In this document: positions 46,901-54,266 of the stretch, piece by piece
Position numbering within the stretch: the first letter of the stretch is position 1
How the letters are laid out: each line of letters begins with the position of its first letter
Assembly: GCA_014843695.1 (NCBI GenBank)
Contig: JABXNX010000066.1
Span: forward strand, 62,001 to 126,000
Reading direction: 5' to 3'
Source of the DNA: Archivesica marissinica
Taxonomy: Eukaryota > Mollusca > Bivalvia > Venerida > Vesicomyidae
Length of the DNA: 64,000 nucleotides
Position numbers and translations under genes: made by a program
The notes under the pieces: model-generated
The model's database searches: none
What the model was told of the DNA's origin: nothing
Seen by the model: the letters and a program-made list of their open reading frames with translations, nothing else

Positions 46901-49633
46901 CCTTACGGAAATCGCGCATGCGCCACATCACTATGGTGACACGTATATTAAGTTCATACCTTTGTTACATTGAATAGGCTCCAGGCGGACACATTTGTGT
47001 ATTTTAATTTGGGATGGCAACGAATATTCGAATATTCGAATATTCGTTCGGACGTCCGAATAGCCGAATACTATTACGGTATTCGAATATTCGTAAAAAA
47101 AAAAGAGAAATTGAAATAAACTGTCATAAAATCAGATGCATCGGTGTTGTTTTCATTTGAATCCATCATAAAACCTTGGAAATTCTAAGTCAGAATACAA
47201 AAGAAATCGCCCCAGGATGTGTGACTAAATCATGCATGTTGTGGTCCCCGCGATCGCAGGTGTTTATTTACTTAATTGATACTCTCCCAGGTAATCGGAT
47301 AATTACAGTAAATTGGTGTATATATACGGTAGGTACGTCGTGTTTGATTTAATGTTATCAAGGGGTAATATAATTAATTTGTTTGCAAATTATTGTTTAT
47401 AAACATTTAAATAACAAAGTTCTAACACATAATTGTAATTAAAGACAAATTAGAAAATTGTTTGCCAATTATTGTTGCTTGGTTAATATCGGTAGTCTTT
47501 GAAATGGTTTTAAAAACGTTTAGACAAGAAACTTCTTTGAAATATCACAGGAAGTTTGCAACAACATTCACGCCCATGTTAATTTTCAATTAACTGCTCA
47601 ATATTACAAAAGGTCAACATATTTTATAAGTACGATTTTTATGATATTGTCCATATTAAATGTTGATGGTTAAGTTATTGTCAAATATATTGTTATTATT
47701 ATTATTGGAAATGTTATTCACAAATTAAAAGTTTTAAAATGTCAGGTGTGTTTTTCATTCATAACAATTCTGTATAATGGCCACAAACTATAATATATAC
47801 GGATGCCTCATGTCAGATATCATCAACAAATAGCATGTCCGACTGGATTCTAGTGATACACTGTTTAATTAATCTATGACTTTCCCAATCCCTCGGCACA
47901 GTAAATTCCAATGGGAAATATGTGTAAGAAACACAGGCCATATTTTATTTACATACTTTATTCACTCCGGAAGTAATACATGCATGTATGTATCAAAACT
48001 GTATGTTTACTATGCATATATGCAGTCCTATTCATACACCAGTTACGTCGAATGTAAAATTATAATTATGCATAGCGAGGTGACTGGTGTTAAATACAAT
48101 GTGTACAGAGGATGATAACAATAACTGATTGAGTCGTCGCCATATTTACACGGCCATACCCGGAAGAAGTCACACTGAAACAGAAAGTAGGTTTTGAATC
48201 TTTTGACAGAATCATGATCGAATATTCGAATATTCGAATACTTTCCCAATCGAATATTCGAATAGGAAAATTGCTATTCGTTGCCATCACTAATTTTAAT
48301 CAATTAAAGGTCACAACGTTTGGTGTTACTGTATCGATTCCCACGAAAAGTGCACATGTATGATTTAAGTTTCACAAAGTTTCACCTATTGATTACTGAT
48401 AACTGACTCCGGACGGACGCACGAACGACCAGAAATCAATATCCATCTCCGAAATAACGGCGGAGATAAGAAACGACACGATATTAGGTCATGCATTTAT
48501 ATATAATTCATTCATTCGGTGCGCTTATCATATAAGCTAAACAGAATATTCACTTTAATTCCACCTTCAGTATATATATATATATAGCTCATGTCTTGTC
48601 ACAGACGGATCTGTAGTCCAGTGGTAACACGCTGGACTGGTAATCCAGGGATTGCAGGTTCGATCCCCCGTCTGACCCTAATAAAATTAGTTATTTCTTT
48701 CAGATGGGACGTTAAACCGAGATCTCGTGTCGGTGCTTTACACCGTGCACGTAAAAGAACCAGAGGAGACTCTGGAATGGGTCTCTGTCTGTATCATTGC
48801 ACTATCCTCCAAAAATATAATATGAATAATCTCATTTCAGGAGGCGTCGCTCATATGGGCAACCGGTAGCGGCGATAAATAAACGTAAAACACACGCATA
48901 AGCGGCGGCATGTCTTGTTGTAGTATTTGGAACTTGTAGATGTCAGTTATCTTTTCATCATAATGGCATTTATAACTTTCTTTGCATAGCATATATCGGT
49001 ATATTTATATTTTCAGTCTAATTTCCCCAATGGCATTTATAACTTTCTTTGCATAGCATATACCGGTATATTTATATTTTCAGTCTAATTTCCCCAATGG
49101 CATTTATAACTTTCTTTGCATAGCATATATCGGTATATTTATATTTTCAGTCTAATTTCCCCAATGGCATTTATAACTTTCTTTGCATAGCATATATCGG
49201 TATATTTATATTTTCAGTCTAATTTCCCCAATGGCATTTATAACTTTCTTTGCATAGCATATATCGGTATATTTATATTTTCAGTCTAATTTCCCCAATG
49301 GCATTTATAACTTTCTTTGCATAGCATATATCGGTATATTTATATTTTCAGTCTAATTTCCCCAATGGCATTTATAACTTTCTTTGCATAGCATATATCG
49401 GTATATTTATATTTTCAGTCTAATTTCCCCAATGGCATTTATAACTTTCTTTGCATAGCATATATCGGTATATTTATATTTTCAGTCTAATTTCCCCAAT
49501 GGCATTTATAACTTTCTTTGCATAGCATATATCGGTATATTTATATTTTCAGTCTAATTTCCCCAGCACTATTCTTCGGCCAGGATATACATACAGACAG
49601 GCAACTATTTTTACTTTTGGCGTAGTCATGTAA
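36633..49633 (+). CDS. GALM: Galactose mutarotase (aldose 1-epimerase), complete, 8 exons
   Basis: The enzyme interconverts alpha and beta anomers of D-galactose in the cytosol, feeding the Leloir pathway. Coding exons are 36633-36694, 38232-38359, 39958-40112, 42572-42781, 43765-43846, 44638-44779, 46387-46558 and 49553-49633. They total 1032 nt, 343 residues plus stop, matching the usual length of animal GALM (about 342). All introns are GT-AG and every phase closes. The start ATG (36633) gives MPVSIRNELFGKTKEGQDVH, matching the family's N-terminus. Numbering from this ATG, active-site positions known from human GALM are all present: Arg82 (GRVAGRI), His107 (NNIHGG), His177 (LTNHSYFNL), Asp244, Gln280 (PGLQFYT) and Glu307 (FCLETQ, catalytic base). 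Introns hold SINEs, a hAT-like element and several minisatellites. The last acceptor lies in a 67-bp array. Confidence 0.97.
37035..37145 (+). repeat. Decayed SINE family C fragment
   Basis: AACGCAGTTGTTAGCACGCT and a GTCGCC motif resemble the family C head. It lies in GALM intron 1. Confidence 0.5.
37895..37962. repeat. GT/GC dinucleotide tract
   Basis: GTGTGTGTGT followed by a GTGC tetranucleotide run and a G-run. Simple repeat in GALM intron 1. Confidence 0.95.
38232..38359 (+). CDS. GALM: GALM exon 2
   Basis: Acceptor TTGGATTGTAG and donor GTACAT bound 128 nt: FTFEGGKVVISVIDFGCAV then DRKGNIADICLGYDDVAG. Confidence 0.95.
38622..38983. repeat. 28-bp repeat with one inverted copy
   Basis: About 11 copies of GGATATTTGTGTTTATTAGTG plus TAAGATA, one interrupted by an A-run. 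The motif returns inverted at 38959-38982 (TCTTACACTAATAAACACAA). It lies in GALM intron 2. Confidence 0.9.
39180..39320. repeat. Dispersed repeat shared with the Rab intron
   Basis: Contains a stretch like TCTCTTCTTCTTTTCGTGTG and GTTCTTGGACTTACTTC that recurs, diverged, at about 60845-60950. It is possibly a LINE 3' end or other retroelement; there are no domains. Confidence 0.4.
39322..39767. mobile_element. TTAA-flanked MITE, family M4
   Basis: Ends TTAAAGCGACACTACATCG and CGATGTAATGTCGCTTTAA are inverted over about 19 bases and flanked by TTAA. About 445 bp, non-coding, in GALM intron 2. A related end (GTGTCGCTTTAATG) is seen near 56945. Confidence 0.75.
39958..40112 (+). CDS. GALM: GALM exon 3
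   Basis: Acceptor TCGTGTTTCAG and donor GTACGT bound 155 nt: YEKNFPYLGVVVGRVAGRI, then NGPNNIHGGRTGFSR. It carries Arg82 and His107. Confidence 0.97.
40142..40518. repeat. CACATGGACCAC short-unit array
   Basis: Degenerate 11- to 13-bp units of CACACATGGACCA and CATGCACACA, beginning 30 bases after the exon 3 donor. The overlapping open frames on both strands, including a 203-codon plus-strand one, are translations of this array. Confidence 0.95.
40826..41950. mobile_element. Inverted-repeat element holding a 45-bp array
   Basis: Left arm 40826-40870 (GTCGAGTTGATCAT, then CAGGGATTCGGCACGTTT) returns inverted at 41901-41950 (AAACGTGCCGAATCCCTGTG, then CTCAACTCGAC). Between them, 40848-41440 holds about 13 copies of a 45-bp unit made from the arm's inner part plus TACTAGTATATATATTTAAG. 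No coding sequence is seen. It lies in GALM intron 3. It may be a non-autonomous DNA element whose end has amplified. Confidence 0.65.
42035..42345. repeat. Dispersed intronic repeat (same as 7895-8260)
   Basis: Shares CTGTTTTTATCGTTGTTTCC, CATCTCGACAGATCT and GCCAAGGGAGGTAATAGAAA with the MTR intron copy. Confidence 0.7.
42572..42781 (+). CDS. GALM: GALM exon 4
   Basis: Acceptor TTTTTATTTCAG and donor GTGAGT bound 210 nt, 70 codons: RLWDAVI, SPDGEEGFPGEVTAT, PVNLTNHSYFNLKGH. It carries His177, the counterpart of human His176. Confidence 0.98.
43105..43380. repeat. 51-bp minisatellite in GALM intron 4
   Basis: About 5.3 copies marked by CAATAGGACTTATGTCTGTT and CCAGGTACTTCT. Both strands stay open because 51 is a multiple of 3. 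Confidence 0.95.
43503..43735 (+). repeat. SINE family B copy just upstream of GALM exon 5
   Basis: Head GTCGTGATAGCGCAGTGGTA, body GTTACGATTGTGCCCTTAGG, and tail CTTGTTTCGCAATCGAGC. It ends about 30 bases before the exon 5 acceptor. Confidence 0.9.
43765..43846 (+). CDS. GALM: GALM exon 5
   Basis: Acceptor GTTGTTATTCAG and donor GTATGT bound 82 nt: NDDDVFDHVVQINADTF then VPVNDGLIPTG. Confidence 0.94.
43965..44098 (+). repeat. SINE family C 3' fragment
   Basis: GGTTTTCTCCGGGTACTCCG and tail AACTTGCTTCGCAATCGTTG with AATAAAGTTTAAA. The head is missing. Confidence 0.85.
44420..44455. repeat. Short G-rich palindromic motif
   Basis: AAGGGGGCACATGCCCCAGG resembles the GGGGGCATGCCCCC core of the elements at 54611-55142 and 62620-62885. 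Confidence 0.4.
44638..44779 (+). CDS. GALM: GALM exon 6
   Basis: Acceptor TCTGCTTACAG and donor GTAAGT bound 142 nt: DLPIVDGTPTDLRKP then LGTLDVTFCVGDVGE. Asp244 is kept, but the two residues after it are Val-Thr where many homologues, including human, have His-Asn. Confidence 0.95.
44780..45480. other. Intron sequence with a possible further SINE-like element
   Basis: GTTTATTTATAGTCGCCACC and ATTTGGGCGACTGG near 44850 resemble a diverged family A/D tail on the minus strand. The remainder to about 45370 is not recognised. No coding content. Confidence 0.35.
45485..45700 (+). repeat. SINE family B copy
   Basis: Damaged head, body GAGCCGTTACGATTGTGCC, tail AACTTGTTTCGCATTCGAG, then a TTCTG simple repeat. 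Confidence 0.85.
45765..45928 (+). repeat. SINE family C 3' fragment
   Basis: GTCGCCAGATCGGACAGGTG, TTTTCTCCGGGTACTCAGG and tail CTTGCTTCGCAATCGTTG. Confidence 0.85.
46150..46372 (+). repeat. SINE family A copy abutting GALM exon 7
   Basis: Headless copy from CCTAATAAAATTAACAGTC to GACGATAAATAAACGTAAAA. It ends only about 15 bases before exon 7, so the branch point of this intron probably lies in SINE sequence. Confidence 0.9.
46387..46558 (+). CDS. GALM: GALM exon 7
   Basis: Acceptor TTCTGTTTGTAG and donor GTGAGT bound 172 nt: VSHPSSGIYIDTHTTEPGL then YRPFGSFCLETQRYPDSVNH. It carries Gln280 and the catalytic Glu307. Confidence 0.98.
47009..48292. mobile_element. hAT-like non-autonomous DNA element, 1284 bp
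   Basis: Terminal inverted repeats are TTGGGATGGCAACGAAT and, read inverted from the right end, TAGTGATGGCAACGAAT. Both are followed by GAATATTCG-rich subterminal repeats. It is flanked by a perfect 8-bp direct repeat, ATTTTAAT, at 47001-47008 and 48293-48300. An 8-bp target duplication is typical of hAT elements. No transposase frame is seen; the interior is AT-rich. It is inserted in GALM intron 7. Confidence 0.82.
48600..48895 (+). repeat. SINE family A copy, complete
   Basis: ACAGACGGATCTGTAGTCCA head, AACACGCTGGACTGGTAATC, box B AGGTTCGATCCCC, and tail GTAGCGGCGATAAATAAACG. The best-preserved copy on the plus strand. Confidence 0.92.
48958..49552. repeat. 67-bp array spanning the last GALM splice acceptor
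   Basis: Nine acceptors TATTTTCAG end at 49016, 49083, 49150, 49217, 49284, 49351, 49418, 49485 and 49552, exactly 67 bases apart. Each is followed by TCTAATTTCCCCA, the first 13 bases of the last exon. After the first eight the sequence returns to AATGGCATTTATAACTTTC; only after the ninth does the true exon continue. Units are almost identical (one C/T difference in the first copies). Confidence 0.97.
49553..49633 (+). CDS. GALM: GALM last exon with stop codon
   Basis: 81 nt, 26 residues and TAA: SNFPSTILRPGYTYRQATIF then TFGVVM. ILRPG matches the LRPG motif at this place in human GALM. If an upstream copy of the acceptor were used, the frame would run SNFPNGIYNFLCIAYIGIFI and stop at TAA in the next unit. 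Confidence 0.95.
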   Translation, partial: SNFPSTILRPGYTYRQATIFTFGVVM

Positions 49634-49639
49634 CAATAG

Positions 49640-50010
49640 AGACGGAGCGAGAGAGGGCGAGAGAGGGCGAGAGAGCGAGAGCGAGAGAGGGGAGAGGGAG
49701 GGAGCGAGAGCGAGAGAGGGGAGAGGGAGGGAGCGAGAGAGGGGAGAGGGAGGGAGAGAGAGCGAGAGAGAGGGAGAGGGGAGAGGGAGGGAGCGAGAGC
49801 GAGAGAGGGAGAGAGAGGGGGAGAGGAGGGGAAGAGATCGAAAGAGAGAGAGAGGGGGAGAGAGAGCGAGAGAGGGGGAGAGAGCGATAGAGAGATAGAA
49901 GGGGGGAGAAGAGAGGGGGAGAGAGAGCGAAAGAGAGAGAGAGATAGCGAGAGATATATAGAGATGGGGGGAGAGCGCGCGAGAGAGGGGGGGGGGAGCG
50001 CGAGATAGTT
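49640..50010. repeat. GA-rich polypurine tract in GALM 3' flank
   Basis: About 370 bases of GAGAGGGAGAGCGAGA-type sequence, almost free of pyrimidines on the plus strand, starting 7-17 bases after the stop codon. Confidence 0.95.
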
Positions 50011-50077
50011 AGAACAATTTAAATAGGTATATGTACCTGAATTGGCATATATATGGCATATATATGCATTATACTGG

Positions 50078-50083
50078 AATAAA
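50078..50083 (+). terminator. Candidate GALM polyadenylation signal
   Basis: AATAAA, about 445 bases after the stop codon. It is the first one I see after the GA tract. If used, the 3' UTR would consist mostly of the GA tract. Confidence 0.4.
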
Positions 50084-50342
50084 CATATGACTGTTCCAAC
50101 TACAAGGACAATATATGCTTACACGATTATACATTCTCTAAGCATGGTCCCGTCAGATAATTATTTTACTTCGAATACTGTATATTAAAATTATATTTTT
50201 AATATGCACCTCTTGAGAATAAATGCAAATGGACATACATGCATTTTGCAACAATAACTTAAATTTGAACCTGGGTCCATGTTTAATTATTACACTATTG
50301 TGCAGTTTCATTTACCTGCCACCATGAGTTGTATTATCTTGT

Positions 50343-50636
50343 GTGTGTGTTTTACGTTTATTTATCGTCGCTACCGGTTGCCCATATGAGCGACTGCCTG
50401 AAGAGATTAGTCATTTTAGATTTTGGAGGATAGTGCAATGATTCAGACAGAGACCCATTCCAGAGTCTCCTCTGGCACTTTTACGTGAACGGTGTAAAGC
50501 ATCGACACGAGATATCGGTTTAATGTTCCATCTGAAAGACTGTTAATTTTATTAGGGTCAGACGGGGATCGAACATGCGACCCCTGGATTACCAGTCCAG
50601 CGTGTTACCACTGGACTACAGAGCCGTCTGTATGTA
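50343..50636 (-). repeat. SINE family A copy, complete, minus strand
   Basis: Tail-first TTTACGTTTATTTATCGTCG through to head GGACTACAGAGCCGTCTG. The head end seeds the array that follows. Confidence 0.92.
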
Positions 50637-51368
50637 TTATCTTCAATGTCTGTAGATACAATATCTAATTATGCTTTCTAGAGGACTTCGAGGTAAGTTA
50701 GTAATGCATCGCCAACTGGACTACAGAGTCGTCTGTATGTATTATCTTCAATGTCTGTAGATACAATATCTAATTAGGCTTTCTAGACGGCTTCGAGGTA
50801 AGTTAGTAATGCATCGCCAACTGGACTACAGAGCCGTCTGTATGTTTGTATTTTCTTCAATGTCTGTAGATACAATATCTAAATAGGCTTTCTAGAGGGC
50901 TTCGAGGTAAGTTAGTAATGCATCGCCAACTGGACTACAGAGCCGTCTGTATGTATTATCTTCAATGTCTGTAGATACAATATCTAATTAGGCTTTCTAG
51001 AGGGCGTCGGGGTAAGTTAGTAATGCATCGCCAACTGGACTACAGAGTCGTCTGTATGTATGTATTATCTTCAATGTATGTAGATACAATATCTAATTAG
51101 GCTTTCTAGAGGGCGTCGGGGTAAGTTAGTAATGCATCGCCAACTGGACTACAGAGCCGTCTGTATGTATTATCTTCAATGTATGTAGATACAATATCTA
51201 ATTAGGCTTTCTAGAGGGCGTCGGGGTAAGTTAGTAATGCATCGCCAACTGGACTACAGAGTCGTCTGTATGTATGTATTATCTTCAATGTCTGTAGATA
51301 CAATATCTAATTAGGCTTTCTAGAGGGCGTCGGGGTAAGTTAGTAATGCATCGCCAACTGGACTAGGC
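50616..51368. repeat. 105-bp array seeded by a SINE head
   Basis: About seven copies of a unit of about 105 bp. Each starts with TGGACTACAGAGCCGTCTG, the last bases of the family A head, and continues with single-copy-like flank (TTCAATGTCTGTAGATACAA, TTAGTAATGCATCGCCAAC). Confidence 0.92.
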
Positions 51369-51414
51369 ATACCATCTGTAAATACAAAGACGTTACTCAC
51401 CGAGTTTCTTACAG

Positions 51415-51650
51415 AGTATACACATTTATTTTAGCGCGATTGCTAAACATGTTCTTACAACTTATACTAATCACTCTCGAGACCTCATTCCTGATGGATT
51501 CCATCGCCACGAGGGAGAGAGTAGAGGCAACGTGGGATTTAAGTGCCTTGCCTAATGGCACACTCGTAACGGCTCCAGCGGGGCTCGAACTCCGGAACGT
51601 TCGCACCTGACGGGAACTTGCATCCACTGCGCTATCACGACGTCCACTTG
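51415..51650 (-). repeat. SINE family B copy, minus strand
   Basis: Tail-first TTTATTTTAGCGCGATTGCT, then ATTCCTGATGGATTCCATCG, then head GCGCTATCACGACGTCCA. Confidence 0.9.
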
Positions 51651-51734
51651 TTTCTTGCTTACTCTAATATACAGAGCATATACTTACTGCTGTATTGTTT
51701 ATACTTACACTAGGCTTGTGATAAACTGTAATAT

Positions 51735-51880
51735 TTATTTATGAGCGACATTGCTGGTGTTTCTATTACCTCCCTTGGCAGAAAAAGATTTTCCCCGTAA
51801 TGTATGTTTGTCCTTTTAGTTGGAAACCTTTGTTTTTACTGATGTTTCATAACCAGATGTTGCGGTGTGATAATATAATT
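51735..51880 (-). repeat. Dispersed intronic repeat fragment (as 7895-8260), minus strand
   Basis: TTCTATTACCTCCCTTGGCA and CCAGATGTTGCGGTGTGATA match the family inverted. Confidence 0.6.
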
Positions 51881-52137
51881 TATCAAAATCATGTTAATTA
51901 ATTGATGACACATTTATACAGTAAATTATCCATTGTACATGTATATATATACTCTAAGCTTTATGTCGAGATTGAATAATTTAATAAATATAAGATTAGA
52001 AAACGGAAGATAGTTGATACCATGTGTTGCACATGAAAACATGATGAAAACAGGAAACAAATTAGAACCACCTAACCCTTTCAAAGGGTATCCAGGGTCA
52101 GCAACTGATTTCATTTCATGAATGACTATTTATCAGT

Positions 52138-52370
52138 GGAAGTCGTGATAGCGCAGTGGATGCGCGTTCGCTTCAGGTGCGAAAGGTCCGGAGGTTGAGC
52201 CCCACTGGAGCCGTTACGAGTGTGCCCTTAGGCAAGGCATTTAAATTCCACGTTGCCTTTTCTCTCTTCCTCGTGGCGAGGGATTTCATCAGGAATTAGG
52301 TATCGAGAGCGATTTATATAAGTTGAAATAACTTGTTCCGCAATCGAGCTAAAATAAATTTGTATAAAAC
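52138..52370 (+). repeat. SINE family B copy
   Basis: Head GTCGTGATAGCGCAGTGGAT, body GAGCCGTTACGAGTGTGCCC, and tail GCAATCGAGCTAAAATAAA. Confidence 0.9.
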
Positions 52371-52494
52371 TAAAACTATTTTATCAATGTTGATGTGTAC
52401 TATATATATATGCAATTCTATGTACATACTGAAATAAAGATTAAATCTAAATCACATATATTGACAATCAGCTGCAGATGTCACTTAATATTTT

Positions 52495-52740
52495 AAAACT
52501 TTATTTGTTTTACAACGATTGCGAAGCAAGTTTTAACAACTTATATTAATCACTCTCGTTGGCTCGGATGAAAGCGTAAATGTGGCCATTCATGTGGGAG
52601 GAAACCGGAGTACCCGGAGAACACCCACCTGTCCGATATGGCGACCACCGTACCATCTCACATACTTCCCGGTCCGAGGATCGAACCTGGGTTGCACTGG
52701 TGAGAAGCGAACGGCTAACCACTGCGCTACTCGGACAGCC
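52495..52740 (-). repeat. SINE family C copy, complete, minus strand
   Basis: Tail-first TTTTACAACGATTGCGAAGC, then CGGAGTACCCGGAGAA, then AGGATCGAACCTGGGTTGCA and head GCTAACCACTGCGCTACTCG. Confidence 0.9.
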
Positions 52741-52784
52741 TAATAGGGAAACTACTAGGGGATTGGCCTGATTTGAATGTTTAA

Positions 52785-53015
52785 AATGTATACAATTTTT
52801 AGTGCGATTGCTTAACAAGTTTTTATAACATTAGCTTAATCAGTCTCGAGACCTCATTCCTGATGGACCCCATCGCCATGAGGGATTGAGAAGAGGCAAG
52901 GTGGACTTATGTGGCTTGCTTAAGGACACCACCAGTGGTTCTGTCGGGTCTCGAACTCACAACCCCTCGGCTACAAGACAGAAACCGTGCCAATTACACC
53001 GCAGCGCGGAGGCTA
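52785..53015 (-). repeat. SINE family B variant, minus strand
   Basis: Family B body (CGAGACCTCATTCCTGATGG), but the head end reads GGTCTCGAACTCACAACCCC, unlike other B copies. It is possibly a B body with another tRNA head. Confidence 0.65.
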
Positions 53016-53199
53016 CACTACTTTGATGTGAATAGCAATAGTCGATTCCCAACACACAGCAATACAATCGCATCTGTCTTAGCAGCCGGTAAAGCACCGA
53101 ATACGATTCATCGGTTTATAGCCCCACTGGCATGCCATTACAATTATTAGGATCAGACGAACTGATACCCACTGGACTACTGACCATCTGTATATATAC

Positions 53200-53480
53200 T
53201 GACTGTAGTCCAATGGTAACACGCTGGACTGGTAATCCAGGGATCGCAGGTTCGACCCCCGTCTAACCCTAATAAAATTAACAGTCTTTCAGTTGGAACT
53301 TTAAACCGAGGTCTCGTGTCGGTGCTTTACATGTGTACGTAAAAGAACCAGAGGAGACTCTGGAATGGGTCTCTGTCTGTATCATTGCACTATCCTCCAC
53401 AAATCTAAAATGACTAATAACTTCAGGAGGCGTCGCTCATATTGGCAACCGGTAGCGACGATAAATAAACATAAGTCACA
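53200..53480 (+). repeat. SINE family A copy
   Basis: GTAGTCCAATGGTAACACGC head, box B AGGTTCGACCCCC, tail AGCGACGATAAATAAACATA. Confidence 0.9.
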
Positions 53481-53690
53481 CAAAATAAAGTTTATTTAAC
53501 GTCGCTATCGGCCCATATGAGTGACGGACAGTTGACCTAACAACACCTTTCCTGGGCAGGCTCCAGTGTTTAACCAGTACTTGGTGCACCATCCTCCATA
53601 AGAAACTGCCAACTTTTCCATATAAAGTGATACAGATTAAGCGGGGCTCGAACCCGTGACCATCCGTGATGATAGGCTACACGGAGGCGA
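53478..53690 (-). repeat. SINE family D copy, minus strand
   Basis: AAGTTTATTTAACGTCGCTA, then GAAACTGCCAACTTTTCC, then CGGGGCTCGAACCCGTGACC and ACGGAGGCGA. A plus-strand D head fragment (GCCTCCGTGGTCGAGTAGTT) follows at 53745-53800. Confidence 0.88.
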
Positions 53691-53849
53691 ACTATCAGTG
53701 TATATTAACAGTAGTGTGCAGAACTGTAGATACATTTACTTTTTCGCCTCCGTGGTCGAGTAGTTAAAGTCACTGACTTGTATACCACTGTATACAGTTG
53801 TATATTTCCAAAGTATGATGTATGTACATTAATAAATACTCTATATGGT

Positions 53850-54040
53850 CGTCGAGAGGTCGTTGACTTCAAATCCGGTGTAGGTTTGAATCCCACTACG
53901 GGTGCCGGATTCTTTCATGCGAGGAAACTATTCAATTGGTCTGATGCAGGTCGGTGGTTCTACCCTGGTGTTCGTCCGTGCCTGATATGCTGTCTTCCTC
54001 CACCAATACTATCTGAGGAGACGTCATATATATACCGTTT
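53850..54040 (+). repeat. SINE family E copy
   Basis: GAGAGGTCGTTGACTTCAAA head, box-B-like AGGTTTGAATCCCAC, and the CAGGTCGGTGGTTCTACC body. Confidence 0.65.
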
Positions 54041-54160
54041 AAGCTGTTAAAGAAGCGACTTTATAACTTGACCTCAAAAGGAAAACCAAAAATATATCTA
54101 TATTAGTACACGAACGCATATGTCGTGTGTAGCAATATTTTATTTTTAAGTTGTTGATGG

Positions 54161-54182
54161 TCACGTGATCATTCTCACATGA
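54161..54182. promoter_or_regulatory. Two MITF/TFE-type E-boxes before the Rab start codon
   Basis: TCACGTGA at 54161-54168 and TCACATGA (TCATGTGA on the other strand) at 54175-54182, 14 bases apart and 30 and 16 bases before the ATG. These are the two classic M-box/CLEAR-type octamers of the MITF/TFEB family. Function is inferred; the transcription start is unknown. Confidence 0.5.
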
Positions 54183-54190
54183 CAGTTAAA

Positions 54191-54266
54191 ATGGATACCT
54201 CAAGCAAATATCCACCCACCCGTGAGCATTTATTTAAAGTTTTAGTGATTGGAGAATTTGGTGTGG
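54191..54266 (+). CDS. Rab exon 1
   Basis: ATG at 54191, 76 nt, donor GTAAGT. It encodes MDTSSKYPPTREHLFKVLVI then GEFGV plus the split Gly codon. HLFKVLVIGE is typical of the group. Confidence 0.92.

Noticed and set aside
35576..53300. tRNA genes at the tRNA-like segments (for example 36202, 48600, 53200, 56278)
   Set aside because: They are SINE heads: each is followed by the same non-tRNA body and AT-rich tail, and box sequences vary between copies.
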